Source: Flavobacteriaceae bacterium
GTDB taxonomy: Bacteria > Bacteroidota > Bacteroidia > Flavobacteriales > Flavobacteriaceae
Length of the DNA: 64,000 nucleotides
Direction: 5' to 3'
Assembly: GCA_947456815.1 (NCBI GenBank)
Contig: CANGTL010000008.1
Coordinates: 1 to 64,000, forward strand
The number at the start of each line of letters is the position of its first letter. Positions within the stretch are counted from its first letter, which is position 1. Shown here in pieces: positions 28,391 through 38,979 of the stretch. The position numbers and the translations under genes were made by a program. Below the pieces are notes generated by a model. That model ran no database searches. It worked only from the letters and a program-made list of their open reading frames with translations, and was not told where the DNA came from.

Positions 28391-28689
28391 GGTCGAAACG
28401 GGTACCGGAACTTCGAATTTATTTAATGATATTGACAGCCTGTTAGATTTTGAAATTTAAGTGCTTTATCAGATAAAAAATCTTATTTTTTAGCAGATTT
28501 AGAGGAGTTTTATTTACTATTTACTCATAAAAACACATGAAATTTTTTTGATTTTTTGTTACGACTTCGTGCATTATGCAGATAATAATCACTACCAACT
28601 TATTAAAAAATTCAAAAGAAAAAGGATTCTTTTTATTGTACGGTATTTTTTTTCAGACTTTTTGGATACAAAAAGCAAAAATAATGGAC

Positions 28690-29024
28690 TACAAAGATTC
28701 TGAAAAGAATTTGTCGGTCAGATGATTTTCAAATAACTGATCGAGTTTCTATCCAAAAACAAGTCTACTATTCTTGCATGAGAAGATCGGACATGACATA
28801 AAATTCACTTACTACCTGACTTTAGTTCCCAACAGCAAGATGGTTTTGAGAAGGCAGACAATAAGTGCCTGAAATTTACCAAATTCACAGAAAGCAAAAT
28901 CAACTTTGTCTTCCGATTACAGAAAGATGAAGTTTACGACTTCGCTCAGCAATTGTTTAATAAATCAACAACGGTCGGTTCTTCGTTAAACAAAATAACT
29001 CCCGAAAAATCATTGCTTGGGTGA
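28690..29024 (+). pseudogene. Degraded IS4-family-like transposase remnant
   Basis: Frame-broken translation: EFVGQMIFK*LIEFLSKNK (N-terminal-like) then LPDFSSQQDGFEKADNKCLKFTKFTESKINFVFRLQKDEVYDFAQQL, resembling DkaY..y..f..ftE..inFV.RlK..a.Y of IS4-type DDE transposases. Confidence 0.55.
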
Positions 29025-29269
29025 CCTGATTTGGGTAAATACTGTTTTTATCGGTTGATAATAATGTATTTGTATTTAGTAGAAGTATTATAAACCATAA
29101 AAACACCTGTGTTAATTCTATATTAAATAATGATTTCCAAAAGTTTATATGAATCTTAACTAGTTGCTTATTTATTACTTTAGGTATAGATTTGCAGAAA
29201 AATATTACTTTCCTTTAAGTTCTATTGACTTGTGTTTTTTTATCGATTTATTGCCTTATAAAAACTTGT

Positions 29270-30037
29270 ATGAATTTCATTAAAGCCCATTTTCTTGTAG
29301 TAATTTTAGGTTTCATTTTTTTGTGCTCTTGTTCATCAAGAAAGGAGGTACTCTATTTTAATGATATTGATTCGAACAATCTCGATAAAAATATTTTTAC
29401 ACCAGGACAAATTCAGACCAATGATATTTTAAGTGTAATTGTATCCTCTAATTCTTCAGAATTGTCTGCAGTTTATAATCTAAATCAAGATCAAAATCAA
29501 AATTCTGCAGCTTTCCCCGGTTACTTGGTCAATACGGAAGGTACAATCACATTACCAATCATCGGTAAAATAGCAGTAAGAGGTTTGTCTCTTTCAAAAT
29601 TGGAAGACTTATTGGTCGAAAAATTAAAGGAGGGAAATCATCTAACAGCGCCTATTGTTACAGTTCGTTTAATGAATGCCAAATTTACTGTATTAGGCGA
29701 GGTCAACAAACCTGGAACTTATACATTTTCGGAGCAAAACATAAGCGTACTTCAAGCTATTGGTTATGCTGGTGATTTAACCATCAATGGTAGAAGAGAA
29801 AATGTATTGCTAATTAGAGAGGAGAACAATGCTAAAACATATATAACCATCGATATGACCTCAAAAAATTGGTTCGGTTCTCCTAATTATTACATAAAAC
29901 CCAATGATGTGATTTACGTTAATCCAAATGGACCAAAAGTAAAATCCGCAGGATATATTGGTAATTTAGGCACGTTTATAAACGTAGTTTCTGTTTCATT
30001 ATCGCTGGTATTAACAGTTATTTTACTCTCTAAATAA
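29270..30037 (+). CDS. wza: Polysaccharide export (Wza-like) lipoprotein
   Basis: Start MNFIKAHFLVVILGFIFLCSCSS (lipobox); FTPGQIQTNDILSVIVSS; FPGYLVNTEGTITLPIIGKIAVRGLS; C-terminal TM. ORF track start at 29225 likely too long. Confidence 0.9.
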   Translation: MNFIKAHFLVVILGFIFLCSCSSRKEVLYFNDIDSNNLDKNIFTPGQIQTNDILSVIVSSNSSELSAVYNLNQDQNQNSAAFPGYLVNTEGTITLPIIGKIAVRGLSLSKLEDLLVEKLKEGNHLTAPIVTVRLMNAKFTVLGEVNKPGTYTFSEQNISVLQAIGYAGDLTINGRRENVLLIREENNAKTYITIDMTSKNWFGSPNYYIKPNDVIYVNPNGPKVKSAGYIGNLGTFINVVSVSLSLVLTVILLSK

Positions 30038-30038
30038 A

Positions 30039-32390
30039 ATGCAAAGTCAACCCGTTAAAATTAATGTAAAAGAGGAATTTCTTAAATATTTATCCTATTG
30101 GAAGTGGATTTTACTTTCAACTATAATAATGCTTTTAGCTTGTTATTTCTATTTGAGATATGCTAGTGATGTATTTGAAACCTCAGCCAAAATTCAAGTT
30201 CTAGATAGTTCCAGTTCGTCATTTGAAATGCCTAATGCCGGTGTTTCTATTTTTGGCGACTACAAAGTGAATCTAGAAAATCAAATTGAAAATCTTAAAT
30301 CTTCCAGAATTATAGGCAACGTCGTTGATAGTTTAAATTTGACCACGGAAGTATATAGTGAGGGCAGGGTTAAGTCATACGAATTATGGAATAATCTTCC
30401 CTTTGATATAATATGGTCGTTAGAGAAGGACTCACTCAAGAATAAATTAGCTGCTTTTGAAATTGAAATGACAAAAAATGGTTATAAATTAAATGATAGT
30501 GACAAAGAATATCAATTTGACCAAACCAATTTTGATTATAAGATTCCCTTTAAATTGAGATTAAAATCAAAGACCTCTTTACAAAAAATGGAAGGTCGCG
30601 TCTACGCTATTTACTTGAAGGACAGGAATAAGATTTCACAGTCTATTTCTAGAAAATTATCTATTAGTTATGTTGGCAATCAAAGTGATATCTTAAAGAT
30701 TAGCTTGACAGGATATAACGCAGAAAAAATTACAAGTATAGTAAATACTTTAATGGTTGTTTTTAATAATGACGGCGTAAAAGACAGGCAATTCGTTCAT
30801 CAAAAAACTGTTGATTTTGTCGACAAAAGATTCGAATATCTATACAGCGAATTAGATTCGATTGAACAATCTAAAGCAAATTATAAAAGATATAATGAGG
30901 TAGTTAATGTTGATAGTGATGCGAGTATTTTAATGCAACGAACGTATCAGTCAAAATCAGATGTAGATAAGGCGAATACTCAGTTAACGTTGTCTAAACT
31001 GATGTTATTGTCGATAAATAAATCTAAAGGTCTTGAGCTTTTGCCTCCAAATGTTGGTTTCGAAAACCAAGAAATCAATACTTTAATCGAGGGTTACAAT
31101 CAACAGGTCTTTAAATATAACAAATTAATGCAGTCTGGTGGGGGTGAATCTAATCCGATGGTAAGAGAGACATTAAATCAGGCAACTCAGTTAAAGAACA
31201 ATGTCAAGTCCTCAATTATTGGTTATCAAAAGGTTTTGGAGATCAAAAAGAATGAACTCGAGAAAATTAACTCTGATGAAAAAAGTAATTATGGCAGTGT
31301 TCCGAACAAAGAAAAAAACATTAGATCAATTGAAAGACAGCAAACAATTAAAGAGAATCTCTATGTTTTATTGTTGCAAAAAAGAGAGGAAGCTCTTGTA
31401 AATCTGGCAATTACAAACCCTTGTATTAAGGTTGTCGAGTATTCTAGTTGCTCTGATTCGCCAATATTCCCGGATAGAAAAACTTACTTTGGTATTGCTC
31501 TTTTAATTGGTTTAATAATTCCTTTTATTGTAATTTATAGCAATAAGTTATACAACAATAAAATTCAATCGAAAGAAGATATTGAAGAGGAGATTAAAGA
31601 TATGGTGGTAATTTCTGAAATTCCAAGTATCAAAAATGAAGAAAAAAAAGTAGCCCATTTAGACCGATCTATTTTATCCGAATCCTTTAGAATACTTGCT
31701 TCAAATATTAAATATATTGCCCCATTAAAAAAAGATGGGAATATCATTTATGTAACTTCCTCTGTGAAAGGTGAAGGTAAAACTTTTATTTCCAACAACT
31801 TGGCAATTACACTTTCCTCCTTTGGAAAAAAAGTTATTTTAGTTGGTGCTGATTTGCGGAATCCGCAACTACATAACACTTTCGATGTGAAAAAAAATTT
31901 AGTAGGAGTTACCCATTACCTCTATGATGATAAAATTACGACAAAAGACATCATTATTCCTAATCTTGAAAAAGATTCCAGTCTCGACATTATTATATCG
32001 GGTATTGTACCCCAAAATCCAGCTGAATTATTATCGAACGGTCGATTTGAATTGTTGTTGAGTGAACTCGCAAATAACTATGAGTATGTAATAGTTGACA
32101 CCGCACCCAATGTAGTGGTAACCGATACTAGTTTAATTTTAGAATTAGCAGATATTGTGCTTTATGTTACCCGTTCTAATTTCACAGAAAAACGCCTGCT
32201 CAAATATATTTCAGACTTTAAGAAACTCAACGCCATCAAAAGTATGGGACTTATTCTCAATAATGTAGAGTTGAATAATAAATATGGTTATAAATACAAT
32301 TATGGCTATAACTACGGGTACCGAGATCAAGAAGAAAATGATGGAAAGGAGAGTGTCTTCAAGAAGTTTAAAGAGAAGTTATTGCACTGA
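30039..32390 (+). CDS. wzc: Wzc-like polysaccharide co-polymerase / bacterial tyrosine autokinase
   Basis: Wzz domain with flanking TMs; Walker A VTSSVKGEGKTFISNNLA; VDTAPN; Tyr-rich tail YGYKYNYGYNYGYRDQEEND. Confidence 0.93.
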   Translation: MQSQPVKINVKEEFLKYLSYWKWILLSTIIMLLACYFYLRYASDVFETSAKIQVLDSSSSSFEMPNAGVSIFGDYKVNLENQIENLKSSRIIGNVVDSLNLTTEVYSEGRVKSYELWNNLPFDIIWSLEKDSLKNKLAAFEIEMTKNGYKLNDSDKEYQFDQTNFDYKIPFKLRLKSKTSLQKMEGRVYAIYLKDRNKISQSISRKLSISYVGNQSDILKISLTGYNAEKITSIVNTLMVVFNNDGVKDRQFVHQKTVDFVDKRFEYLYSELDSIEQSKANYKRYNEVVNVDSDASILMQRTYQSKSDVDKANTQLTLSKLMLLSINKSKGLELLPPNVGFENQEINTLIEGYNQQVFKYNKLMQSGGGESNPMVRETLNQATQLKNNVKSSIIGYQKVLEIKKNELEKINSDEKSNYGSVPNKEKNIRSIERQQTIKENLYVLLLQKREEALVNLAITNPCIKVVEYSSCSDSPIFPDRKTYFGIALLIGLIIPFIVIYSNKLYNNKIQSKEDIEEEIKDMVVISEIPSIKNEEKKVAHLDRSILSESFRILASNIKYIAPLKKDGNIIYVTSSVKGEGKTFISNNLAITLSSFGKKVILVGADLRNPQLHNTFDVKKNLVGVTHYLYDDKITTKDIIIPNLEKDSSLDIIISGIVPQNPAELLSNGRFELLLSELANNYEYVIVDTAPNVVVTDTSLILELADIVLYVTRSNFTEKRLLKYISDFKKLNAIKSMGLILNNVELNNKYGYKYNYGYNYGYRDQEENDGKESVFKKFKEKLLH

Positions 32391-32453
32391 TAAAGTAAAT
32401 AACTATTTTGAACTCTAAAATACTTTCTATGTGTAAGTAGTACTTATATTTAT

Positions 32454-33134
32454 TTAACCAAAATAAACTAGCAAGCTTTCACTTTCAAGAGCTTTGATAA
32501 ATACGGGGTTTTCTTTAATTATTCTTCCCGGATTTCCGACTACAATAGAGCCATCTGGAATATCTTTTAGGATTACGCTTCCTGCTCCGATTATGCACCA
32601 CTTGCCAATTGTAACTCCAGGTAACACAACCACACCGGAGCCAATATGAGTTCCTTCTCCTACATTTACAGCACCTAATAAGGTTGCCCTTGGCGATATA
32701 TGTACAAAACTCTCAATATTGCAATCATGCTCTACAATTGTAGCTGTATTTATGATTACGTGCTTACCTATGGTAGCATTAGAATTAATTACACTATTTG
32801 ACATCACTACCGTTCCTTCACCTATTGTAATTGAAGGAGATAATAATGCATTTTTATGATAGCAGGAAAAGAAGATATTATTGCGTAATCTTTTGCTTAT
32901 ATTTTTTCTAGTCAAATTATCTCCGACGGCAATAATAACAGATAATTTCATATCATTTGCCTCGAGAAAATTGCTTGAATAGACTGGGATTGAATTCAGC
33001 AATTTAGATTTAGGACAATCATCAATAAAGGCTTCTACTTTAAAATTATTGCCTTGAATTAGCTCTGCAATGACTTTTCCATGTCCACCAGCACCAAAAA
33101 TAAATTGTTCTTTGTGTTCCATAACTATAAGCAT
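32454..33134 (-). CDS. NeuD/PglD-like sugar O- or N-acetyltransferase
   Basis: FIFGAGGHGKVIAELIQ; hexapeptide repeats VGEGTHIGSGVVVLPGVTIGKWCIIGAGSVILKDIPDGSIVVGNPGRII; start possibly 33122. Confidence 0.88.
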   Translation of the reverse strand: MLIVMEHKEQFIFGAGGHGKVIAELIQGNNFKVEAFIDDCPKSKLLNSIPVYSSNFLEANDMKLSVIIAVGDNLTRKNISKRLRNNIFFSCYHKNALLSPSITIGEGTVVMSNSVINSNATIGKHVIINTATIVEHDCNIESFVHISPRATLLGAVNVGEGTHIGSGVVVLPGVTIGKWCIIGAGSVILKDIPDGSIVVGNPGRIIKENPVFIKALESESLLVYFG

Positions 33135-34291
33135 TTTTCAAAGCTTCTATACTCGTCTAAAATAGACCCACATAGTATCTTTCTTTCAAATCGTGTGATT
33201 ATCATATTTCTAGCATTTGATCTTAATTCTTCATAAAGTTTATCCTCATTAATTAACATGAGGAGTGCTTTTTCGATCGCTGCTATATTTTTCTTCGGAA
33301 TTAAGATTCCATTTTTACCATCGGTAATTATTTCATTACATCCATTAATATCAGTCGCAATCATTGGAAGTCCCATAGCACCCGCTTGCATCATTACATT
33401 TGGGAAGCCTTCCCGATAACTTGGGAATGCTAAAACATTACTTACAGCTAAATAAGGTCTTATATCTCTTTGGAAACCCACATTAATTATGCTTTTGTTT
33501 TTAACCAGGAGTTCTAAAGTAGTTTTACTTAATGGATCTAAATCAGGCTCTTGGTCTCCAACTAAAATTAATTTAACTTTTTTTTGGAGCAGTGAAATGT
33601 TATCAAATGCAGAAACCAGCTCATTAATTCCCTTGTCTGTAACTATTCTACCGACAAAGACAAAAGTGAAGTCGCTTTCTAAAATACCGAGTGTCGATTT
33701 TAATTTAATTTGTTCCTCTTGCGAAACCTGTGATGGAGAAAAATAGTCAATATCAACACCATTAGAACTTCCGTTTCCAATAACTTTGATCTTACTTTTT
33801 GAGATGTAATTATTATCAATTATTTGATTACAAAGTCCATATGAATTTGTAAAAACGAAAGTCGATAGTGAATAGGTCAGTTTTTCTATCAATTCTAGGA
33901 GCTTTCTTTTACTTCCTGTTGCCTCCATTAGCGGTAAGCCTCCAACAGTATGTAATCGAATAGGAATGTTTGTGATTTTGGAAGCTAGCATTGCAATTAT
34001 CCCGGCTTTTGGTGTGTGGGAATGTATAATCAATGGTCTTTCCTTTTTTAGAAAAGATACCAACTGAACTAAAGATACAAGATCTTTAAAAGGCGTTATC
34101 TTTCTTGTCATTTCAATATGCTTGTAACGAACTCCTTCATTTTCAGCACATCGAATTAGATATTCTTTTTCGGAAGAAATTGCAATCACCTCGTAGTGAT
34201 TGTTCATAAATGACAATTGACCATCTAGAATTTTATCTAGCGATAATGGAACCGTTGTAATTCTTATCAATTTCTTTCTTACTTCCGACAT
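33125..34291 (-). CDS. Glycosyltransferase family 4
   Basis: PLIIHSHTPKAGIIAMLA; FVFVGRIVTDKGINELVSAF; FPSYREGFPNVMMQAGAMGLPMIATDINGCNEII. Confidence 0.9.
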   Translation of the reverse strand: MSEVRKKLIRITTVPLSLDKILDGQLSFMNNHYEVIAISSEKEYLIRCAENEGVRYKHIEMTRKITPFKDLVSLVQLVSFLKKERPLIIHSHTPKAGIIAMLASKITNIPIRLHTVGGLPLMEATGSKRKLLELIEKLTYSLSTFVFTNSYGLCNQIIDNNYISKSKIKVIGNGSSNGVDIDYFSPSQVSQEEQIKLKSTLGILESDFTFVFVGRIVTDKGINELVSAFDNISLLQKKVKLILVGDQEPDLDPLSKTTLELLVKNKSIINVGFQRDIRPYLAVSNVLAFPSYREGFPNVMMQAGAMGLPMIATDINGCNEIITDGKNGILIPKKNIAAIEKALLMLINEDKLYEELRSNARNMIITRFERKILCGSILDEYRSFEKCL

Positions 34292-34544
34292 GAAACATTT
34301 AATTTTCAGACTTATTTTCTAATTAAATTTTTACTAAAAAGGCTTACTAATTAGCATTTGTATTTCACAAATTTAAGGTCAAATTGTGTTCTTCAGAGTA
34401 GTTAAAATGAATGTTTACAATAATTTAAAAGAGAAAGTAATCCTTAAAGATTACTTGACATTAAATTAAAATAAAACGTGGTATTGAAAATTTAGGAAGT
34501 ACAACTAAAGTTATTTGTCAATCTTTGATTAAGGCAGAGAATCC

Positions 34545-35684
34545 TTAACCTTTTTCTTTATTTGTGTTGGAAAAATGCCAAAAAAGAAAGATAATTAAGC
34601 CCGGTAAAAACATGTTTCGCATTCTGATCATAATCCCAAGATTTCCTAGTGATTGCGAAAATGTCATTGCTCCAATGATTAAAAAATAAACCAATCCTTT
34701 AATAACAAATGGCGCGCTCTTAAACGAAGTTATTGGATTACTTCTGAAAAAACTAATAGTCAATATTAAAAGAATCATGTTCTCTATGGAAGCCAATAAA
34801 GAAGGGATACTATTGATGTCAAAAAAGAAGGGGCGAAACAAAAAGGTGAATATTTTAACCGGATACGGATAGGAAGATATATCAATTGCTGATCCAGTAT
34901 ATGACTTATTCAATAATGAGGCTTTATTTGAAGCAAAATTATTAAAACTGTCAATGGATGCTTCTTCAATTTTTGCAAATTTCAATACTAGTGGAAAAAT
35001 TGAAACTATAATTCCAATTATGATTGTCGAGAATAAAACCCTCTGAAATAAAGAAATCCTTTTAGTGGTCATGTATGCAAAACCAAAAGAAATTATCATA
35101 AATAAAGTAATATGGGGCCTAACGAAATACGATAAAAACAGAGCTAAGATTATAAAAGCAATTCTTTTTGTGATATTCATTATGCCATAAACAAAAATAC
35201 CAATAGAAAAAAACAGAAGTGTGTCTTTACCAACAGCGCAACTCCAAAAATGTAAGTTCGGTAGAAAAAACAGAATTGGAAATAAATTATAGCCTTTATA
35301 TTGAGGATTATTGGGTATCGTGTCAATGGCTGTTTTATAAAAATAGGCCAATCCAATAAACCCAAGGACACTATAAATTATTGTTCCGGTGAAATACGAT
35401 AACCCAAGAATATTTGATGGAATAAAGTTTAAAGCATATACGAAATAAGTTCCTTGTTCTTCATTAAAAGCGTAGAGAAAATCATCGATGGTCATTGTTT
35501 TTGCTTGTCTCCAATAACCTATTGAATCTCCAAAAACAAAGAAATAATAATAAATTCCAAACAATAAATGATAAAAATAAAGTTGTTTTAATGTAGTAAG
35601 ATTATTTTGAGATAACGAAGTTCTAAAACTGGTCACGAAAAAAAATCCCAATAAAACAAACACAATCACAAAAAGAAAATCCAT
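34545..35684 (-). CDS. Polytopic membrane protein, candidate EpsG/Wzy-like polysaccharide polymerase
   Basis: About 10 hydrophobic segments; FLPNLHFWSCAVGKDTLLFFSIGIFVYGI; only such protein in the locus. Confidence 0.55.
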   Translation of the reverse strand: MDFLFVIVFVLLGFFFVTSFRTSLSQNNLTTLKQLYFYHLLFGIYYYFFVFGDSIGYWRQAKTMTIDDFLYAFNEEQGTYFVYALNFIPSNILGLSYFTGTIIYSVLGFIGLAYFYKTAIDTIPNNPQYKGYNLFPILFFLPNLHFWSCAVGKDTLLFFSIGIFVYGIMNITKRIAFIILALFLSYFVRPHITLFMIISFGFAYMTTKRISLFQRVLFSTIIIGIIVSIFPLVLKFAKIEEASIDSFNNFASNKASLLNKSYTGSAIDISSYPYPVKIFTFLFRPFFFDINSIPSLLASIENMILLILTISFFRSNPITSFKSAPFVIKGLVYFLIIGAMTFSQSLGNLGIMIRMRNMFLPGLIIFLFWHFSNTNKEKG

Positions 35685-35688
35685 AGTT

Positions 35689-36735
35689 TCAGCTTATTAT
35701 CTTAGATTTTATAAAATTCATGCATTTTTTTTCAAATGTAAGATAATATAGATACCCGAAAATGCTTGACAAAAATAATACTAATCCTAATGATAAAATA
35801 AGACTAGGAAGTGAATTTATTTTTGGATATGTTCTTAGTATCAGCATCTGTAGCGGATTGTGAATCAAATAAATAGAATAAGACGCATTTCCCACCAACA
35901 TCATAATTGAATTGCTTTTTATCTTTTTTGTAAACCTACTAATTACGAAATACAGAATCAACAAGGCCATACTAGAAAATAAGTAATTCAAATAAAAATC
36001 TATGGTTATGTATTTTAAATTTTGAATACCTAAAAAAAGGAAAAAGAGAAAAGTAAAGATTACAATAAGATATCTTGACTTTATTTTTATATTGTGAATT
36101 ATAATCAATGAAAGCAGATATCCTAAAATAAACTCGATGTTATAGGGTGATAAAAACACATTTAATATCGGAGACTGAATAATAGCAATGTTCTGTAGTG
36201 AATTATAATTAAACAACAAAATAGCCAATGCCCAAAGCAAAACAAAATAATTCCATGCCTTTCTCGAGAAAAATGAAATGCTAAATACAAAATAAAAAAA
36301 CAGTTCAAAAGTTAAAGTCCATGCAACGGATAATGCAGGATTTCCAGAAGGAAATAAAGTTAGTGTTGTGAATAAACTAATTTCGCGCGTACTATTTGAA
36401 AACAAAGGAAGGTAGGCATACAAGATATACATGGCAATACCTAACGGAAGGTAAGGAATATAGATTCTAATAACCCTGTTTTTGATGTAATTTTGAAAGG
36501 CATTTGGGTTATTGTATTTGTGAAAACTAGCATAAGAAATAATAAAACCCGATAAGATAAAAAAGAAATCTACACCAAATTTACCAAACTTTCCTACCCC
36601 GTCAAGAAAGGGATTGTTTAAGTGGTGGTAGTAATTCAAAGAGCCGACCGCATGGTGCATCACCACCATCAATGCCGCAATTCCTCTGAATAACTGTAAT
36701 GATTCTAGATACCGACTTTTACTTTCTGTTTCCAT
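35689..36735 (-). CDS. Acyltransferase family 3 membrane protein
   Basis: LQLFRGIAALMVVMHHAVG; FGVDFFFILSGFIISY; IYIPYLPLGI. Confidence 0.92.
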   Translation of the reverse strand: METESKSRYLESLQLFRGIAALMVVMHHAVGSLNYYHHLNNPFLDGVGKFGKFGVDFFFILSGFIISYASFHKYNNPNAFQNYIKNRVIRIYIPYLPLGIAMYILYAYLPLFSNSTREISLFTTLTLFPSGNPALSVAWTLTFELFFYFVFSISFFSRKAWNYFVLLWALAILLFNYNSLQNIAIIQSPILNVFLSPYNIEFILGYLLSLIIIHNIKIKSRYLIVIFTFLFFLFLGIQNLKYITIDFYLNYLFSSMALLILYFVISRFTKKIKSNSIMMLVGNASYSIYLIHNPLQMLILRTYPKINSLPSLILSLGLVLFLSSIFGYLYYLTFEKKCMNFIKSKIIS

Positions 36736-37792
36736 CTCTTAAAAGTGGAATTAACTTATTCAAGCTGTTTTGTAAGCTGTATGCTTTTTCTACTTTTTCT
36801 CTTCCTTGACTTCCAAATTGCTTTCTTAATTGGGAATCTTTTATTAGGATTTTTAACTTCTCAATCCACTCATGCTCATTTTCAACTAAAAAACCATTAA
36901 CGCCATCCTCAACTACCTCATTATTCATGCCGATTGAAGAAGCTACAACTGGCAAACCGCAACCCATATATTGAATTAACTTATAGGCACATTTACCTAA
37001 CTCCCATGGTGTATTTTCCAAAGGCATTATGCCAATATCCATGTTAGCTATCATCGCGACTTCTGTCGATTCTGACCACTTCAAATATGTAATTGAGCCT
37101 TCAAAATCTAATACTTCATTAGCGCCAATAATATGTAATTCAAACGGAACTTCCTCTTTTAATGCCTTAAAAACAGTACTTAATTTTTTTACATATTTAA
37201 AAGTAGAAGGTGAACCTATCCAACCTATTATTACTTTATCATTGGGATTTTTTTCAGGTATTGTTTCATATTTTATCGCATCAATGACCGTAGGGAAAGT
37301 GATGATTCTGCGCGCGCCTGAATTTTTAGCTTTTCGAAACAAATAGTCATTCCCCGCTAAAACACAATCGCTATACTTCATCACATTTTCAATTTTATTC
37401 TTTAGGAAAAATTGAATGAGTTTATTAGGACTTAAGCCATAATTATGAAAAATAGCATCATCATAATCTACAATATATTTTATGTTTAAAAGGGAAAGTA
37501 ATTTTTCAAACCAACTGAAAAAATAAGGAAAAATCTCCTTTTCGATGACAACTTTATCATATTTATTGATGCTAAAAAGAACAAAAAATCTTTCAAAATA
37601 ATAAGTTGCTAGTTTGAATTTGGATATCTTTTTTTTGGCATATAAACTATTTAAATAATCTTTGTCAAAAAATGGTTTTACAGTTACAGCGATTCCTTCT
37701 TTTTCCAAAAGCGGAAAATACTGATAACTTCGCAATCGACTGCTGGCACCATTTCTACTATATTTTGTAAGATAAAGTACTTTCATTAGCAA
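36719..37792 (-). CDS. Glycosyltransferase (group 1-like)
   Basis: VIIGWIGSPSTFKYVKKLSTVFK; GIMPLENTPWELGKCAYKLIQYMGCGLPVVASSIGMN. Confidence 0.85.
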   Translation of the reverse strand: MLMKVLYLTKYSRNGASSRLRSYQYFPLLEKEGIAVTVKPFFDKDYLNSLYAKKKISKFKLATYYFERFFVLFSINKYDKVVIEKEIFPYFFSWFEKLLSLLNIKYIVDYDDAIFHNYGLSPNKLIQFFLKNKIENVMKYSDCVLAGNDYLFRKAKNSGARRIITFPTVIDAIKYETIPEKNPNDKVIIGWIGSPSTFKYVKKLSTVFKALKEEVPFELHIIGANEVLDFEGSITYLKWSESTEVAMIANMDIGIMPLENTPWELGKCAYKLIQYMGCGLPVVASSIGMNNEVVEDGVNGFLVENEHEWIEKLKILIKDSQLRKQFGSQGREKVEKAYSLQNSLNKLIPLLRDGNRK

Positions 37793-38973
37793 TAATTTAG
37801 TGCTTTATTGTAACTAGCGGCACTGATTTCTAAGGAAAAATGATCCGTTGCAAACTTTTGTACTTGAGATTTATCAATCGCTTCAGCCTTTTCAATAAAA
37901 ACCAGTGCTTTTTCTGCAGAATCTGTCGCATCGTGGTCGTATAACAGACAAAAATCTTTATCTTTTAGAATCATTTCAGTGTCGCCAATGCCCAAGGAAG
38001 CAATAGTTGGTAAACCCATTAATAAGTACTCACCAAGTTTTATTGGGGCCACGCCCTGCATACTTGGTTTAGGATCTCTTATGGCAAAAGCAATATCTCC
38101 GACTGAAAGGTATTTTGGAATAGCTGCAAATGGAACTGATTTTAAAACAATCTTATCTTGTAAATCTACTGGGATTCTTTCTTTTGCAAAATCTACATGA
38201 GCCGTCAATATCAGAAAAACAGCGTTGTGATTTATTTCCAGATAACTTTTGAATATATTAATCATGATTTCAAATCCGTATTGCGGACCTAAGGAACCAC
38301 TATAAATAAAAACTTTACTATCTTTCTTGATGTTTAAATCTTTTCGCAGCTTTTGAGCCTGGTCACCGTCAGGTATAAAAAATTGAGTGTCTATTCCGTT
38401 TACTACAACAAAAAACTTATCCTGATAACTACTTCCAATAGAACCGAGATGAAAATCAATTGCCTTTTTGCTTCTTGTTATAACAACATCCGCCTTTCTT
38501 AGCATTGATCTTTCTTCTCTTTTGTAAATATTATAAATTAAACTGCTCTTTTTTAATCCTGAGAAATCGATTCGTTCCTCGATAGGCAAACCATCGGCAT
38601 CAAAAATAATTTTGCCATCGATGTTTTTCAATCGATTTACCATGATGGATGGCATCGTACTTCTTGGCATGATGATATCGATTTCATTATTTTGGAGGTA
38701 TTTCTTGATAAAGGAAACACCTTCAATTACTGTAAAAAAACTACCAATTAATGCATTTGGTTTTTTGTAGATTTTTTTTGCACTGTACTTTATATTACAT
38801 TCTCTTGCTTTCCTTTTGGTAATCGCTGTTCGTTCTTTTGGCGCCCAAGTAAATTGAATTATGTGAAATTGATATCTATTTTCTTTCTGAATCTCATTAA
38901 ATATGGGCAAAAACAAACCCTCCATGTAAGTTGTTTGCGCGCCATCCCAAGTAATAAAAAGTATATTTTTCAT
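37786..38973 (-). CDS. Glycosyltransferase family 4
   Basis: KVFIYSGSLGPQYGFEIMINIF; GVAPIKLGEYLLMGLPTIAS. Confidence 0.88.
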   Translation of the reverse strand: MKNILFITWDGAQTTYMEGLFLPIFNEIQKENRYQFHIIQFTWAPKERTAITKRKARECNIKYSAKKIYKKPNALIGSFFTVIEGVSFIKKYLQNNEIDIIMPRSTMPSIMVNRLKNIDGKIIFDADGLPIEERIDFSGLKKSSLIYNIYKREERSMLRKADVVITRSKKAIDFHLGSIGSSYQDKFFVVVNGIDTQFFIPDGDQAQKLRKDLNIKKDSKVFIYSGSLGPQYGFEIMINIFKSYLEINHNAVFLILTAHVDFAKERIPVDLQDKIVLKSVPFAAIPKYLSVGDIAFAIRDPKPSMQGVAPIKLGEYLLMGLPTIASLGIGDTEMILKDKDFCLLYDHDATDSAEKALVFIEKAEAIDKSQVQKFATDHFSLEISAASYNKALNYC

Positions 38974-38979
38974 TGTTTC

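Noticed and set aside
28399-28425. GGGTACCGGAACTTCGAATTT resembles a cloning-vector polylinker
   Set aside because: Only a short partial resemblance in a natural AT-rich context; not enough to suggest contamination
29024-29270. JUMPstart/ops-type antitermination element ahead of wza
   Set aside because: No GGCGGTAG-like motif seen; such elements are proteobacterial
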